Assembly (NCBI RefSeq): GCF_000369805.1 | Contig: NZ_KB850224.1 | Coordinates: 3,824,460 to 3,888,459, forward strand | DNA length: 64,000 bases | Source: Acinetobacter sp. NIPH 2100 | Lineage (GTDB): Bacteria > Pseudomonadota > Gammaproteobacteria > Pseudomonadales > Moraxellaceae | Direction: 5' to 3' | Shown here: one piece after another, positions 1 to 9,600 of the stretch | Layout of the letters: each line of letters opens with the position of its first letter | Numbering within the stretch: the first letter of the stretch is position 1 | The notes under the pieces: model-generated | What the model was told of the DNA's origin: nothing | The model's input: only the letters and a program-made list of their open reading frames with translations | Database searches by the model: none | Program-made: the position numbers and the translations under genes

Positions 1-303
1 GGTACTGAATTTGCCACCAGCATGTAGTTTGGTCAAAATAATTTCGATACCACTTTGCCCATATTCAGGGTGAATATCGACAGGCATCCCTCGCCCATTA
101 TCTTCGACTGACAACGAACCATCTTCATATACGGTGACACAAATTTGATTGGCGTGACCTGCAAGTGCTTCATCGACTGCATTATCAATGACCTCCTGTG
201 CCAAATGGTTTGGCCGCGAGGTATCGGTATACATGCCTGGTCGACGGCGGACAGGATCTAAACCAGAAAGAACTTCAAGGGATTGTGCCGTGTATTGTGT
301 CAC
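1..303 (-). CDS. parE: DNA topoisomerase IV subunit B, N-terminal part (cut by window edge)
   Basis: ParE is the ATPase subunit of topoisomerase IV, which decatenates daughter chromosomes. Only the first 101 residues are present. They show the GHKL ATPase signature: E37 and N41 in EVIDNAVDEA (motif I) and DNGRGMPVDIHP at about 68-79. The RRRPGMYTDT stretch near residues 19-28 is typical of ParE/GyrB. I chose the GTG at 301-303 because the family start MTQYTAQSLEVLSGLDPVR follows directly and AAGGAA lies just upstream. The YqiA-type esterase gene is immediately upstream on the same strand, an order also known from E. coli (yqiA-parE). ParE rather than GyrB is favoured by this context and by the TDTSRPNHLAQEVIDN wording. 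Confidence 0.93.
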   Translation of the reverse strand, partial: MTQYTAQSLEVLSGLDPVRRRPGMYTDTSRPNHLAQEVIDNAVDEALAGHANQICVTVYEDGSLSVEDNGRGMPVDIHPEYGQSGIEIILTKLHAGGKFST

Positions 304-317
304 TTGTTCTGACTTCC

Positions 318-908
318 TTATTGGATAGCTGCCGATAAAAATTCGAGAATTAAAGGTAATTTTTCTTCAAAATCATCCATTGCATGATTACCATCTGCGT
401 CAGTTAAAATCAATGATGATGGATGAACTGCACTATAATAGCGTTGAGCTTCGCGATAATCCAAGACTTCGTCGCCTTGTTGCAACAGCACTAGAATTTT
501 ATCAGCATGATTGAGCTTCGTGTCAGCAATCGATTGTAATTGCTGCAATTGATCGGCATCAAGTGTCCATGATTCAGTGACTTTGAGCGGGATTTGCTCA
601 ATCCCGAATAAATCTTCGAATAACCGCCATGGTTGCATAGCAGGATTAATCAGTACAGCTGGACAAGCATATTTCGCGACAAGATACGTCGTATAAAAGC
701 CACCTAAACTGCTCCCCAGCAAAACAACATGATCATGCTTAAAATTTTCGATAAGCTGAGAAAGTTGCATAAGGACTTGGTCGGGCGTACGATTTAAATC
801 GGGTAAATGCACCTGAATATGATCATACTGTGCACAATATTGTTGCAACTGTTGCCCTTTTATTGACATCGGGCTGCTTCGAAAACCGTGTAAGTAGATA
901 ATTTGCAT
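318..908 (-). CDS. yqiA: YqiA/YcfP-family alpha/beta-fold esterase
   Basis: A small serine hydrolase (196 aa) of the UPF0227/YqiA type; the physiological substrate is unknown. The N-terminus IIYLHGFRSSP matches the family oxyanion-hole region. The nucleophile motif is GSSLGG with Ser67. A later acid (QQGDEVLDY) and His (GNHAMDDF) complete a plausible triad. The reading frame extends 18 bases upstream to a TTG, but the ATG at 906-908 places the conserved LHGF motif where the family has it, so it is preferred. The gene ends 14 bp before parE on the same strand and is probably cotranscribed with it. Confidence 0.85.
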   Translation of the reverse strand: MQIIYLHGFRSSPMSIKGQQLQQYCAQYDHIQVHLPDLNRTPDQVLMQLSQLIENFKHDHVVLLGSSLGGFYTTYLVAKYACPAVLINPAMQPWRLFEDLFGIEQIPLKVTESWTLDADQLQQLQSIADTKLNHADKILVLLQQGDEVLDYREAQRYYSAVHPSSLILTDADGNHAMDDFEEKLPLILEFLSAAIQ

Positions 909-1173
909 ACGCACCAAAATAGGCAATGACTTGACATAAAGTGAAATAAATCACATTATTTTGATTAATAGTTAAACAAATAACAATATAAATTACATTT
1001 AAGCTCGATATTGTCGGACATAAAAAACGATACTGTACTCCGTTCATCAGTATTCTAAAAAAATTACGTATGAAAGACATAAGATGTAAGAGTTTGTTGT
1101 AGTTTATCTAAACAATATTATTCAGAAAAATCACTTCAAACCTTCGGTATATATCAAGGATGGGGAAATCAAT

Positions 1174-2520
1174 ATGCCAAGTTTAACGCCTCTGCATGAA
1201 ACATATTGTAAGTGGGATCGCACGCCACCGAGTCAGGCAGATGTTTTGGAAGGTTTGGCACAACTCGTCAGTACTAGCTTAAGTGGGGTACACGAATTGG
1301 TGCAAGTGGTACAAACAGAGGTGTTAAGGACGACGCTCGGTTTAAGTGCACAAAAAGCCAAACAATTACAAAAGCACCCGCAACTGCAAAAGTTCTATCA
1401 GTTTTCTTATGTCGCACTACAGAAGTATGGCAGCCATTTTCTTGCGCCGAATTTGCGCCGCATTATTGAGAAATTTCCCGTCTTACATGACAAACCCCTC
1501 ACACCCACATTGCATTTCGTGGTGGGCGCGCTAAATGGGATCTTTGGTGATTTCTTTTTAAAGCAACACAATCCTATGGCCTTGCCAATGGTGCTTTATG
1601 ATCACTATGGCTCATTACAACAAGGTGAACTCACAGGACGTGTAGTGATTCTTGCGCATGGTTTATGTATGAATCATCTGACATGGTCAAATCATCGTTA
1701 TGGCGGGATTGGTGAGCGTCTGCTTGCTCAACGTGATAACAACACCATGTTGTATCTGAATTACAACACAGGCCGCCGAATTTCAGCCAATGGCCGTAGT
1801 TTTGCCAATACCCTAGAGGATTTGGTGCAACGTAACCCACGTATTACCAGTATCGATCTGATTGGCCACAGTATGGGCGGCTTGGTTTCGCGTAGTGCCC
1901 TGTTTTATGGCAAACAAAATCTGTATCAATGGGTACATATGGTCGAAAATCTGGTGTGTATTGGTTCGCCACATCATGGTGCAGTGCTCGAACGCTTTGG
2001 TTTTGTATTGCAGGACAAACTCGGTGGATTTCCGTTTATCAACCTGCTTGGTCAATTGGTGAATGTTCGCAGTAACGGCATACTCGATCTACGCTATGGT
2101 AGTGTTCGTGATGATGACTGGGAACATAATGATGCACGTATTGGTTTCGCCGATGACAATCGCAAACCAGCTCCTCTGCCATCACATATCAATACCTTTT
2201 TGATTGCAGGAACTTTAGAGTTTGAAAAGTTACGCAATAAAGCACTTTCTGTGATTGGGGATTATCTGGTCAGTGTGAAAAGTGCTTTAGGTGAACATCA
2301 GAATCCACGTTTCCAACTGAAGTTACCTGATACGCATAAAGCGGTTTTCTATGGACTCAATCACTTTGAAATTCAGTATCACTCAAGTGTCGCTGAGCAG
2401 ATCACCCGCTGGTTGTATCCAGATGCAGGAGAGAAAGTTGAGGCAGGTGTACAAACGCATCTGATCAATGTCCCCAACAATTATACCTTTGATGATTTAG
2501 AAGGTATTGTTGAAACCTAA
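1174..2520 (+). CDS. Putative lipase/esterase, alpha/beta hydrolase with long N-terminal region
   Basis: A 448-residue hydrolase. The catalytic half begins near residue 155 with VVILAHGLCMNHLTW (HG oxyanion motif) and continues to IDLIGHSMGGLVSRSA, where Ser233 is the nucleophile. CIGSPHHGAVLERFG resembles the GSPHHG segment of triacylglycerol lipases and PGAP1-like proteins, and a late HFEIQYH may give the catalytic His. The first 150 residues are largely helical and have no obvious signal peptide, so the enzyme is probably cytoplasmic or peripherally bound. A GGGGA-like ribosome site precedes the ATG, and a strong terminator follows 9 bp after the stop, so it looks monocistronic. The substrate cannot be read from sequence. 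Confidence 0.75.
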   Translation: MPSLTPLHETYCKWDRTPPSQADVLEGLAQLVSTSLSGVHELVQVVQTEVLRTTLGLSAQKAKQLQKHPQLQKFYQFSYVALQKYGSHFLAPNLRRIIEKFPVLHDKPLTPTLHFVVGALNGIFGDFFLKQHNPMALPMVLYDHYGSLQQGELTGRVVILAHGLCMNHLTWSNHRYGGIGERLLAQRDNNTMLYLNYNTGRRISANGRSFANTLEDLVQRNPRITSIDLIGHSMGGLVSRSALFYGKQNLYQWVHMVENLVCIGSPHHGAVLERFGFVLQDKLGGFPFINLLGQLVNVRSNGILDLRYGSVRDDDWEHNDARIGFADDNRKPAPLPSHINTFLIAGTLEFEKLRNKALSVIGDYLVSVKSALGEHQNPRFQLKLPDTHKAVFYGLNHFEIQYHSSVAEQITRWLYPDAGEKVEAGVQTHLINVPNNYTFDDLEGIVET

Positions 2521-2528
2521 AATAAATA

Positions 2529-2556
2529 AGCTCAGCTAAGTTCTAGCTGAGCTTTT
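2529..2556 (+). terminator. Rho-independent terminator of the lipase-like gene
   Basis: A perfect 9-bp stem, AGCTCAGCT/AGCTGAGCT, with a 7-base loop and a short T run, sits 9 bp after the hydrolase stop codon. Confidence 0.85.
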
Positions 2557-2618
2557 GTCCTTAAATAAGCTAATTTTCAACAGGTAGATTACATATATTT
2601 AAAAAAATTTTAAATAAT

Positions 2619-3143
2619 TCAATCCTCATAACAATCTATATGATCGTTAGAGAACAACCCAATAGATTCTACCTTCTCATCTTGACCAACAGTATAAATA
2701 TAATAAAATTTAGAATCCTGTGGAGCTAACTTATATTCATAATAAGCCTCACCTTCTTGGCTATCTATTTTCTTTGTTTTATCAATAGCTTCTAATTTTG
2801 ATAATTTACGTAAATTTTCCCCAACACTCATTCCATTTTCATCTATCACCTTTGGATTAGTTGTATTTATAGCCGTTACAAGACCTTTATTACTAATATC
2901 TAAGTTCGTCTCATTATTATCAATAATAATATTTTTTGCATTTTCACAATCTATTATACTGCTAATATCTTTGTAGTTTTGCACTACAATATCATCTTTA
3001 TATTTTTTTAAAATATTTTCCAAATCACCTCCTAAAGAAATTCCATTCAATTTATTAAAATTATCTTTACCTAAAGCATGAACTTCGGTTTTTGAACAAC
3101 CAACTAATAATATTAGTAATAGAAATAAACTAGCCTTTTTCAA
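2619..3143 (-). CDS. Small lipoprotein at the end of the T6SS island, possible accessory immunity protein
   Basis: A 174-residue predicted lipoprotein. A short hydrophobic leader ends in the lipobox LVGC with Cys16, so it should be anchored in the inner or outer membrane facing the periplasm. The mature part has two similar motifs, GISLGGDLENILKKY and GMSVGENLRKLSKL, reminiscent of small lipoproteins of the DUF1131 kind, and it ends in a charged DHIDCYED tail. Codon use is very AT-rich, unlike the flanking hydrolase gene and like the effector cassette upstream. It is the last gene of the minus-strand island behind vgrG. Lipoproteins and periplasmic proteins often protect against cell-wall effectors, but an immunity role here is inference from position only. 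Confidence 0.7.
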   Translation of the reverse strand: MKKASLFLLLILLVGCSKTEVHALGKDNFNKLNGISLGGDLENILKKYKDDIVVQNYKDISSIIDCENAKNIIIDNNETNLDISNKGLVTAINTTNPKVIDENGMSVGENLRKLSKLEAIDKTKKIDSQEGEAYYEYKLAPQDSKFYYIYTVGQDEKVESIGLFSNDHIDCYED

Positions 3144-3189
3144 AATTAAATATCCTCTTATATAACTTCAACAGCTATGAAAGCATAGT

Positions 3190-3709
3190 TACTCTTGACA
3201 ATCCGACATAGAGAAATCTTTCTCCCGCAAATAAATTCCTTGTATTTCATTATTTACGACATCAAAAACTAAAATATTATTTTTTGATCACTATCAAAAA
3301 TCTGATAGTTAAAATCTTGCTGATAATCCCCAACACCTTCACTTTTTTTTAACTTTACATCCTACTTTATAATTATTATTTATATTTTCAGCAGTCATTC
3401 CATTACTGACACTCTTTGATGTATGCACACTTTTATTTTCATATGTAATTAAAATTTCAACTAGCGTTTTAGAGTGAAAAGTATATGAAATAACGAAGTC
3501 CGGATTAAAAATAGTGATACAATCCCCATATCATTTATTAAATTATTTTTTGAAGAAAAATCAATTTCAGAATATTAATCACCAATAGAATAAACCTTTC
3601 CATTATAATATAAAGAGTTAAAATCTATAACAATTTCCCCACTTTAAATTTCATTAGCATGATTACATGCCATCAGCATCAAACATAATAATAACAAAAA
3701 TCTATTCAT
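3190..3709 (-). pseudogene. Decayed lipoprotein gene, possible relative of the neighbouring 174-aa lipoprotein
   Basis: Reading the minus strand from the ATG at 3707-3709 gives a clean lipoprotein leader ending in MLMAC, but a stop follows after 21 codons. Further fragments continue in shifted frames: SLYYNGKVYSIGD, then NPDFVISYTFHSKTLVEIL and SVSNGMTAENINNNYK, then NNEIQGIYLREKDFSMSDCQE with a stop at 3190. Total length (520 bp) equals that of the intact lipoprotein gene next door (525 bp). Parts align by eye (LVEI..NGMTAENI versus LVTA..NGMSVGENL; IQGIYLREKDFSMSDC versus VESIGLFSNDHIDC). This looks like a duplicated lipoprotein gene broken by at least two frameshifts and two stops. Sequencing error cannot be excluded, but several lesions make real decay more likely. 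Confidence 0.7.
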
Positions 3710-3832
3710 AATAAGGATTTCAAAAATTTACTTTAAATAAACACGACAAACACATAGTTTTATCCTTACTATTTATTTTGATTTTCATTCTAGGGTTTAG
3801 GTATTGAATAAAACCCTAGAATTCAATTTTAG

Positions 3833-4534
3833 TTATTTAGTTTCTTTTTCAGCTGCTAAAACACCTATAGTTTCGCAACCTAAAGTTGATGAAATACATT
3901 TTAGATTAACATTAAGAGAAGTTTTTAATGGGGAAGTTCTTCCATCTTTATAAGTTTTAACATTTGCATTATACGTATACTGACCTTTCTTAGCATCATA
4001 TGTTACTTGATCACCCATTAGTAGATCTGTTTTCTCATTACCATCGTCACTGTTAGATTGTATTACTGGTATTTCGGTAAAATTATTATTTCTTATATTA
4101 TATAAATAAGCTGTGACCTGAAATTTTTTAAAAGGAACTCTAACGTAATCAACAGTACTGATTTCTTTCATTCTAAAAGCAACAATATCTTTATCATGAT
4201 ATAGCAAAGTAAAATCAACATTAGACTTCAAAGGGGCTGTTGTTTCAAATACATTATATATATCTTTTCCATTTAAAACTTGAACCCCATATTTCTTTAA
4301 TTTGTAGTTAATATTTTTCTTTGTTTTATCAATATTACCAAAATCTGTTAATTTTATTTTCAAATTAGGACTAATAACAGAATATTTATTATATGTATCT
4401 ATATATTCCACAGGTGATTTTACTTGGGTAGAATCTTGTAAATAATCACTCCAAGAAGAATTTTCTTTTGCATAACAAACATTAAAAGAAAAACCACAGG
4501 CGATTATCATTGCAAAAGTGTTCATAAATTTCAT
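3833..4534 (-). CDS. Periplasmic protein next to a T6SS cell-wall effector, candidate immunity protein
   Basis: The protein is 233 residues from the chosen start. The longer frame begins inside the effector gene, but the ATG at 4532-4534 is preceded by GAGG at good spacing and opens a classical signal peptide (MKFMNTFAMIIACGFSFNVCYA) with likely cleavage after residue 22. The mature region is beta-rich and has no recognised domain. The gene follows the LysM/M23 effector by 13 bp on the same strand and shares its low GC. Effectors that hydrolyse peptidoglycan in the periplasm are normally paired with an exported immunity protein encoded directly downstream. That arrangement is exactly what is seen, so immunity is the best guess, though no homology was recognised. 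Confidence 0.7.
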   Translation of the reverse strand: MKFMNTFAMIIACGFSFNVCYAKENSSWSDYLQDSTQVKSPVEYIDTYNKYSVISPNLKIKLTDFGNIDKTKKNINYKLKKYGVQVLNGKDIYNVFETTAPLKSNVDFTLLYHDKDIVAFRMKEISTVDYVRVPFKKFQVTAYLYNIRNNNFTEIPVIQSNSDDGNEKTDLLMGDQVTYDAKKGQYTYNANVKTYKDGRTSPLKTSLNVNLKCISSTLGCETIGVLAAEKETK

Positions 4535-4547
4535 AAAAACCTCAAAA

Positions 4548-6602
4548 TCAATACGGTAAATTCGCATTTATAAATGGTATAGGGTCAATCCTTCCATCCA
4601 ATCCAACGCCTAATAAAGGAGCGCTCCTTGCTTCAAAATGAAGATGAGCACCATTGGAAATTGTCGTCATCTTATTCGCATTGCCAGTTGAACCTGTCTT
4701 TCCAATTTCCTCTCCTGTATCCACTGGATCGTCTTTATCCACATTAATATCTGACAAATGAGCGTAAAAAAAGTAGGCATATTGATTTTTTGTAAGTTTA
4801 CTTTGAGCATATTTTTTTTGTTTTTCCGCTAAATCATTTATATCAACTCTTAAAACAATAACTTTACCATACGCACCACCAGAGTCCTTAGCAAAAACAA
4901 TCACCCCTCCACAGACAGCATATATTTTTGTGCCGGGATTAGCCTGTAAGTCAACGCCTTGGTGATTTTTAGTTCCATTATTTCTTACTTTGCCAAAGGT
5001 TGCGCCTTTTGCGTTAGCTAAGCCAGCTGTCCGCAACTTACAATCACGTAAAGGATTATGCCAGCCTTCATCCCCTCCCACAGTTTTCTCATCACTTTGA
5101 ACTTGAGGTTTATTACTCTCACTCTTTGGTGCTGATTGTTGAGTATTAATAGTTTGTGTCGCTACTGGTGAGGTTACTTTTTGCTCTTTAGAAATAGGGG
5201 ATGGTACTGATTGTCCTTTTAATAGCTTAATTGTTTCCTCCATGCTTAGGTTTATTCCCGAAGTTTTACTCTTATCAACGACATACTGATAAATATTGAT
5301 GTGCCCATCAATATAGTTTCTTAGCCACGCTCCATAAGCTGCTTTCGCATCACCTTTATACCTTTTTAAGAATTCTTCAGCCTGTTTAGTGCCATTTTTA
5401 CCAAATTGAATAAACAATAGTTTCTTAGCTCGTTCTGAGCTTAAAGTATTTAAGACGAAATTCTTTCCTCCTGAAGCCCCCTCATGGTGTAACAAATAAG
5501 CAAACTTTGCCATTGAACTTGGCTCACTTAAATTCTGATAAGGAAGACCAGAAGTTTTAAAATTACTAACAGCATACGCAGCGGCAGCATCAATTGCCAT
5601 TTCTGCATTGAACCTCAAATTTAATTTTTGCTCTTTAGTTAATTTTGGATTATTTTTTACATATTGCCCAACTAATGAACTCCTATCATTACACATAGCG
5701 AGCCATGTTCCATCTAAGAATTGAGTCAACCCAGCAGCAGAACTAGAATTAGCTTTACTATTAACATTCCACTCCCCCGTTTTTTTTATTTTTGCTGCTT
5801 CAGCATCGATAACAGCTGCTAATGAATGTGCAGTAAAACCATGTCGCTTAGCAGCGCTCACAATATAAGCTCTATATTTATTATTAACTGGCTTTAATAA
5901 AAAATTATCTTCTGTAAATTGTGCAGCAATTATATGTGTACTATTACCAGCATCAGTTCGTTTCTGCTCCTGTCTTTCTTCAGGCAATTGATTTTTTTCT
6001 TTAGATGCTACTCTTTGGGGCAGATGAGGTTTTGTTGTACTCGATAGACTTTCCAGTGCTGAAGAAACTCCTTCGATTATCGGCTTTCCGGCCCTTTTTA
6101 AATTATTTTTAATTTCAGATACAGTCTCGTTAAGTAAGCCTTCTTTTACATAATGTGATCCTTCGACTTTAATTTTTCTTGAAGTTAATTTTAATACTTT
6201 CCGGCCTAAGGGAAGCGTTTTATGGTCAGCAATTAAATCAAAGCTGCCATTTATATTTTTGAAGAATACTTTTAGTCCCTTAGAGTGGTCTTCTATTCCT
6301 ATATCATCAAATATGCCATTAGTTGTATTCTTTATAATTTTCTTGCCATCAAAATCCAATTGAATTGTAGCTTTTAAGATTGGTTTAAAAGAAAGATCTA
6401 TTAAAACTATTTTTAATTGGGTTTCATATTTATGACCGCTACTAGATTCATCTTTTAAATGAATTTTCTGCCCTATTTTCAAGTTATGAATCATTCTGCC
6501 TGATAATGAGTTAATTCTCGCAAGCTCTTTTACTGTAATACGATGTTTTCTTGAGATTCCCCAAAGAGTATCACCAGATTTAACTATATAAACATTTGAC
6601 AT
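4548..6602 (-). CDS. T6SS peptidoglycan-degrading effector: LysM + lysozyme/transglycosylase-like + M23 endopeptidase (Tse4-like)
   Basis: A 684-residue protein with no signal peptide. Domains in order: LysM peptidoglycan-binding motif (about 3-50, YIVKSGDTLWGISRKHRIT); a small beta-sandwich (about 60-150); a linker; a lysozyme/transglycosylase-like fold (about 240-440) with a candidate catalytic Glu268 and SSSAAGLTQFLDGTW; a Ser/Gln-rich linker; and a C-terminal M23 metallopeptidase (about 515-684) with zinc ligands in HQGVD (His547, Asp551), His615 and HLH (653-655). It starts 10 bp after vgrG with an AGGT ribosome site, so it should be delivered by that spike. A bifunctional transglycosylase/endopeptidase T6SS effector, Tse4, is known in A. 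baumannii and this domain plan fits it. Specificity and activity are inferred. Confidence 0.85.
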   Translation of the reverse strand: MSNVYIVKSGDTLWGISRKHRITVKELARINSLSGRMIHNLKIGQKIHLKDESSSGHKYETQLKIVLIDLSFKPILKATIQLDFDGKKIIKNTTNGIFDDIGIEDHSKGLKVFFKNINGSFDLIADHKTLPLGRKVLKLTSRKIKVEGSHYVKEGLLNETVSEIKNNLKRAGKPIIEGVSSALESLSSTTKPHLPQRVASKEKNQLPEERQEQKRTDAGNSTHIIAAQFTEDNFLLKPVNNKYRAYIVSAAKRHGFTAHSLAAVIDAEAAKIKKTGEWNVNSKANSSSAAGLTQFLDGTWLAMCNDRSSLVGQYVKNNPKLTKEQKLNLRFNAEMAIDAAAAYAVSNFKTSGLPYQNLSEPSSMAKFAYLLHHEGASGGKNFVLNTLSSERAKKLLFIQFGKNGTKQAEEFLKRYKGDAKAAYGAWLRNYIDGHINIYQYVVDKSKTSGINLSMEETIKLLKGQSVPSPISKEQKVTSPVATQTINTQQSAPKSESNKPQVQSDEKTVGGDEGWHNPLRDCKLRTAGLANAKGATFGKVRNNGTKNHQGVDLQANPGTKIYAVCGGVIVFAKDSGGAYGKVIVLRVDINDLAEKQKKYAQSKLTKNQYAYFFYAHLSDINVDKDDPVDTGEEIGKTGSTGNANKMTTISNGAHLHFEARSAPLLGVGLDGRIDPIPFINANLPY

Positions 6603-6612
6603 ATAGACTTAC

Positions 6613-9600
6613 CTATTGTTCCAAATCTTTTTTTTCAGCTTGCAAACCATGCTCACCAATTTCAAATTCATCGTCATTTTCTTCTTCGTATTTATCCTCA
6701 TCATCAAAGATACTTGACCATTCATCAAAACCAATCAATGCTTCGTATCGTTTTGATTCTTCTTGCATTGATAAATTGCTTTTCCCTGTTGAATTCGTTA
6801 CCCCTTCCCAAATAATTTCTTTTTTATCTGGCTCATACATCTGTATTTTTGCATTTTCTATCCCCGTACCTGCTAAACTTGAGAATAAGAAATCAACAGC
6901 ATATGGTCCTATTTTTGGTAATTCAGGAACCTCATATGAAACTTTAGCGCCACTCACAAACAAATGCTGACCTGCCTTACTCTCAAACTTACCACCCGTG
7001 GTTGAAAACACCCCGTTGGCATTGATCTTCAGCTGAGAACCACCCGCTGTCAGCACAATTTCTTTAGGACTGGTGATTTCAATCTTATCTTCAGTAGAAA
7101 TCAGTTTAATCACCTTCTTGGCAATCGCTTCAATCGCATCATCCTGCGCCTGCAACTCCAATTTCCCTTTTGCCGCATAAGCTCTAAAGCCCTTTTGCGC
7201 GGCAAACAAACTGATCTTGTCCTGTGCATGCCCAATAATATTCTTCTGTGCACTCAGGTTAATTGAACCACTGGCACTCTCGGCAATATCCTGAGAGGCC
7301 TGTAAAATAATATTTTCAGGCGTGGTTAACGCAATTCCATTCGGCGATGCCAACAACATCAACGCCTGTCTAAAAATCTTGCCTTGTTCTTGTTGTTTGG
7401 CATCGGAACTGCTTTCCAAACCTTGGGTATAACCCTCCATAAAGCCCTGTAACGAGCCCAATGCTTTGGCTGGGGTGATTTCTAACGTGCTGCCTTTACT
7501 AAAGGTTCCACAGACACTCATCAGCTCAAAATCTTTAATATCAACATTGGCCAAAACCTTTCCGACTTCTTTAATACTCTCAAACGGGTTTTGCTGAATC
7601 CGATCTTTAATACTCGTCAGCTTGCCTTTGACAATATCAGCGCCATGCTCTTCTACGTTTTCAATGAACTCTTTCAGATTTTCAACCGCATCTTTGGCAT
7701 CACTAAAGAACGCATTAAACTCCTCTACCATCCCTTTGGCGTCGCCACCGAGTGCGCCAATATCCTCAATAAAACCACCACAATCCTTTAAAGCATGAAT
7801 CGGATCATTACTCACCCCTTCTTTAAATAAATTTAAAGTGCTATCCAGTGCTTGACCTGTGGTTTTAAGCTCCAATGACTGAATAAATTTCGGTAAGCGA
7901 TTGATGACATTCAATGCATCTGTCTGCTGCTTTGCGGCCACTTCGCTGAGCATTTTCATGCTGTCATAGCCTTGTGACAGCAACGATTGTGCTTGAGCAG
8001 CTTCGAGATGATCAGCAATAGCCTGTTCTTGGGCATACGTACTAATCAGCATGCCTTTACCTGCACGAACAGCACCCCACGCATCCGTTCTAAGCTCAAA
8101 GCCCTCGCCTCGACCATTGCTGGTTTCCTGCACTTTAGGGTGACTTAAATTGCCTAAATTTAACTGTGTTGCAGCATGGCTACTTTGTAACTGGGTACTG
8201 ATTTGTCCTGTTGTATCATCAAAGCGTAATTGGTTAAAACCACTACCATTGACTTCCTGACTGCGTATACCACTCAGTTTTTTAGTATCTGGGAGCTGTC
8301 CTTTGACATCAAACTTGGTGGGTACACGTTGTGCTTCATGGATTCGCCCTAGCACAAAAGGGCGGTCAATATTGCCATCAAAAAAGTCGATGACCACCAC
8401 CTCACCAATCCGTGGCAAGAAACGTGCGCCATAGCCTTCTCCTGCCCAAGGTGTGAGGACATCAACCCATGCGGAGTCGGTGTCATTGTCATTGCTACCT
8501 GCACCGCCATCATGCCCATGATCATCACTACGGGTAAACAGAAAGCGCACCTTGATCCGCCCCCATTCATCCACATAAATGGTTTCCCCTTCAGGTCCAA
8601 CCACTTTGGCGCGTTGCGGGTAAGCAATTGGACGATGCAACTCTGGATCATATTCAGGGGTGATTTTGATCTGACGGCGGATCAAAGTGAGTTCATTACC
8701 CTGACGCTCTGCGTCGTCATAGCCACATTGATCCCAATGGCTCTGACTTAACAGCTGACTCAGCTGTTGCTGTAGATCTTTTGGTAAATTATTTTGATTG
8801 TAGAAATGCTTGGCAATAATCAGGAACTCTTGATCAGCCCCTTCATGCTGATCAATTTCAGGATGTTCCCTGAGATTAAACCAATAACCGACTTGGCTAT
8901 CGCGCACAGTACTATAAGCCTTAAAGTATTTGGCTTGACTGGCGTACATGTCATTGAATTGCTGATTCAGTTTTTCTAACTGACTGTTCCCAGAAGCTGT
9001 CGCTTGGTCTTCACCCTTTAAGTCCTGCATCCAAGCTGGGCTGATATGCCATGCCTGCTCAAGACTTAAACTAGCAGAATCAAAACTTTCTGAATGGTTA
9101 TGGCTGGTGACGACTGAACCTGCACCTTCTTCTTGTGCCAAGGCATCTGGCTGCCAACGTTGTAGATGCACCGCTGTGGGTTGTAAGCTACGTACCGCCA
9201 CAAAACTTGTAATGCTGTCTTGGAATTCTGTCGCACTGCTACGGTGATAGCATATGCCACGTCGAGCCAAAGCTTGGTACTGACTATTATCATCAATTAA
9301 TCTTAGCTTCTGAGCTTTAATAGGCGTACTCGAATGCGGTACAAAAAGTTCAGCTTCATCAATCAGCCAACTGATGCCTTCACTCCGCCATAAACGTGTC
9401 AAAAAAGCATAGTCCGATTCATTATGACCCATTACAAAGGGTCGTATATCATAATTCTGGCTTAAACCATTCAGATCCAGACTCAAACTTGCCGCAAAAA
9501 GTGGGCTTCTTTGCTGCCATTCCTTGAATAAAACTTCAGTGATTTCCACAATGCTTTTATTCATAAACACACGGCTGTTACGGCGTTTATGCCATAAATG

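Noticed and set aside
823..1080. 85-codon minus-strand frame upstream of the YqiA-type gene
   Set aside because: It overlaps the 5' part of the esterase gene in another frame, has no ribosome site and its composition is not protein-like.
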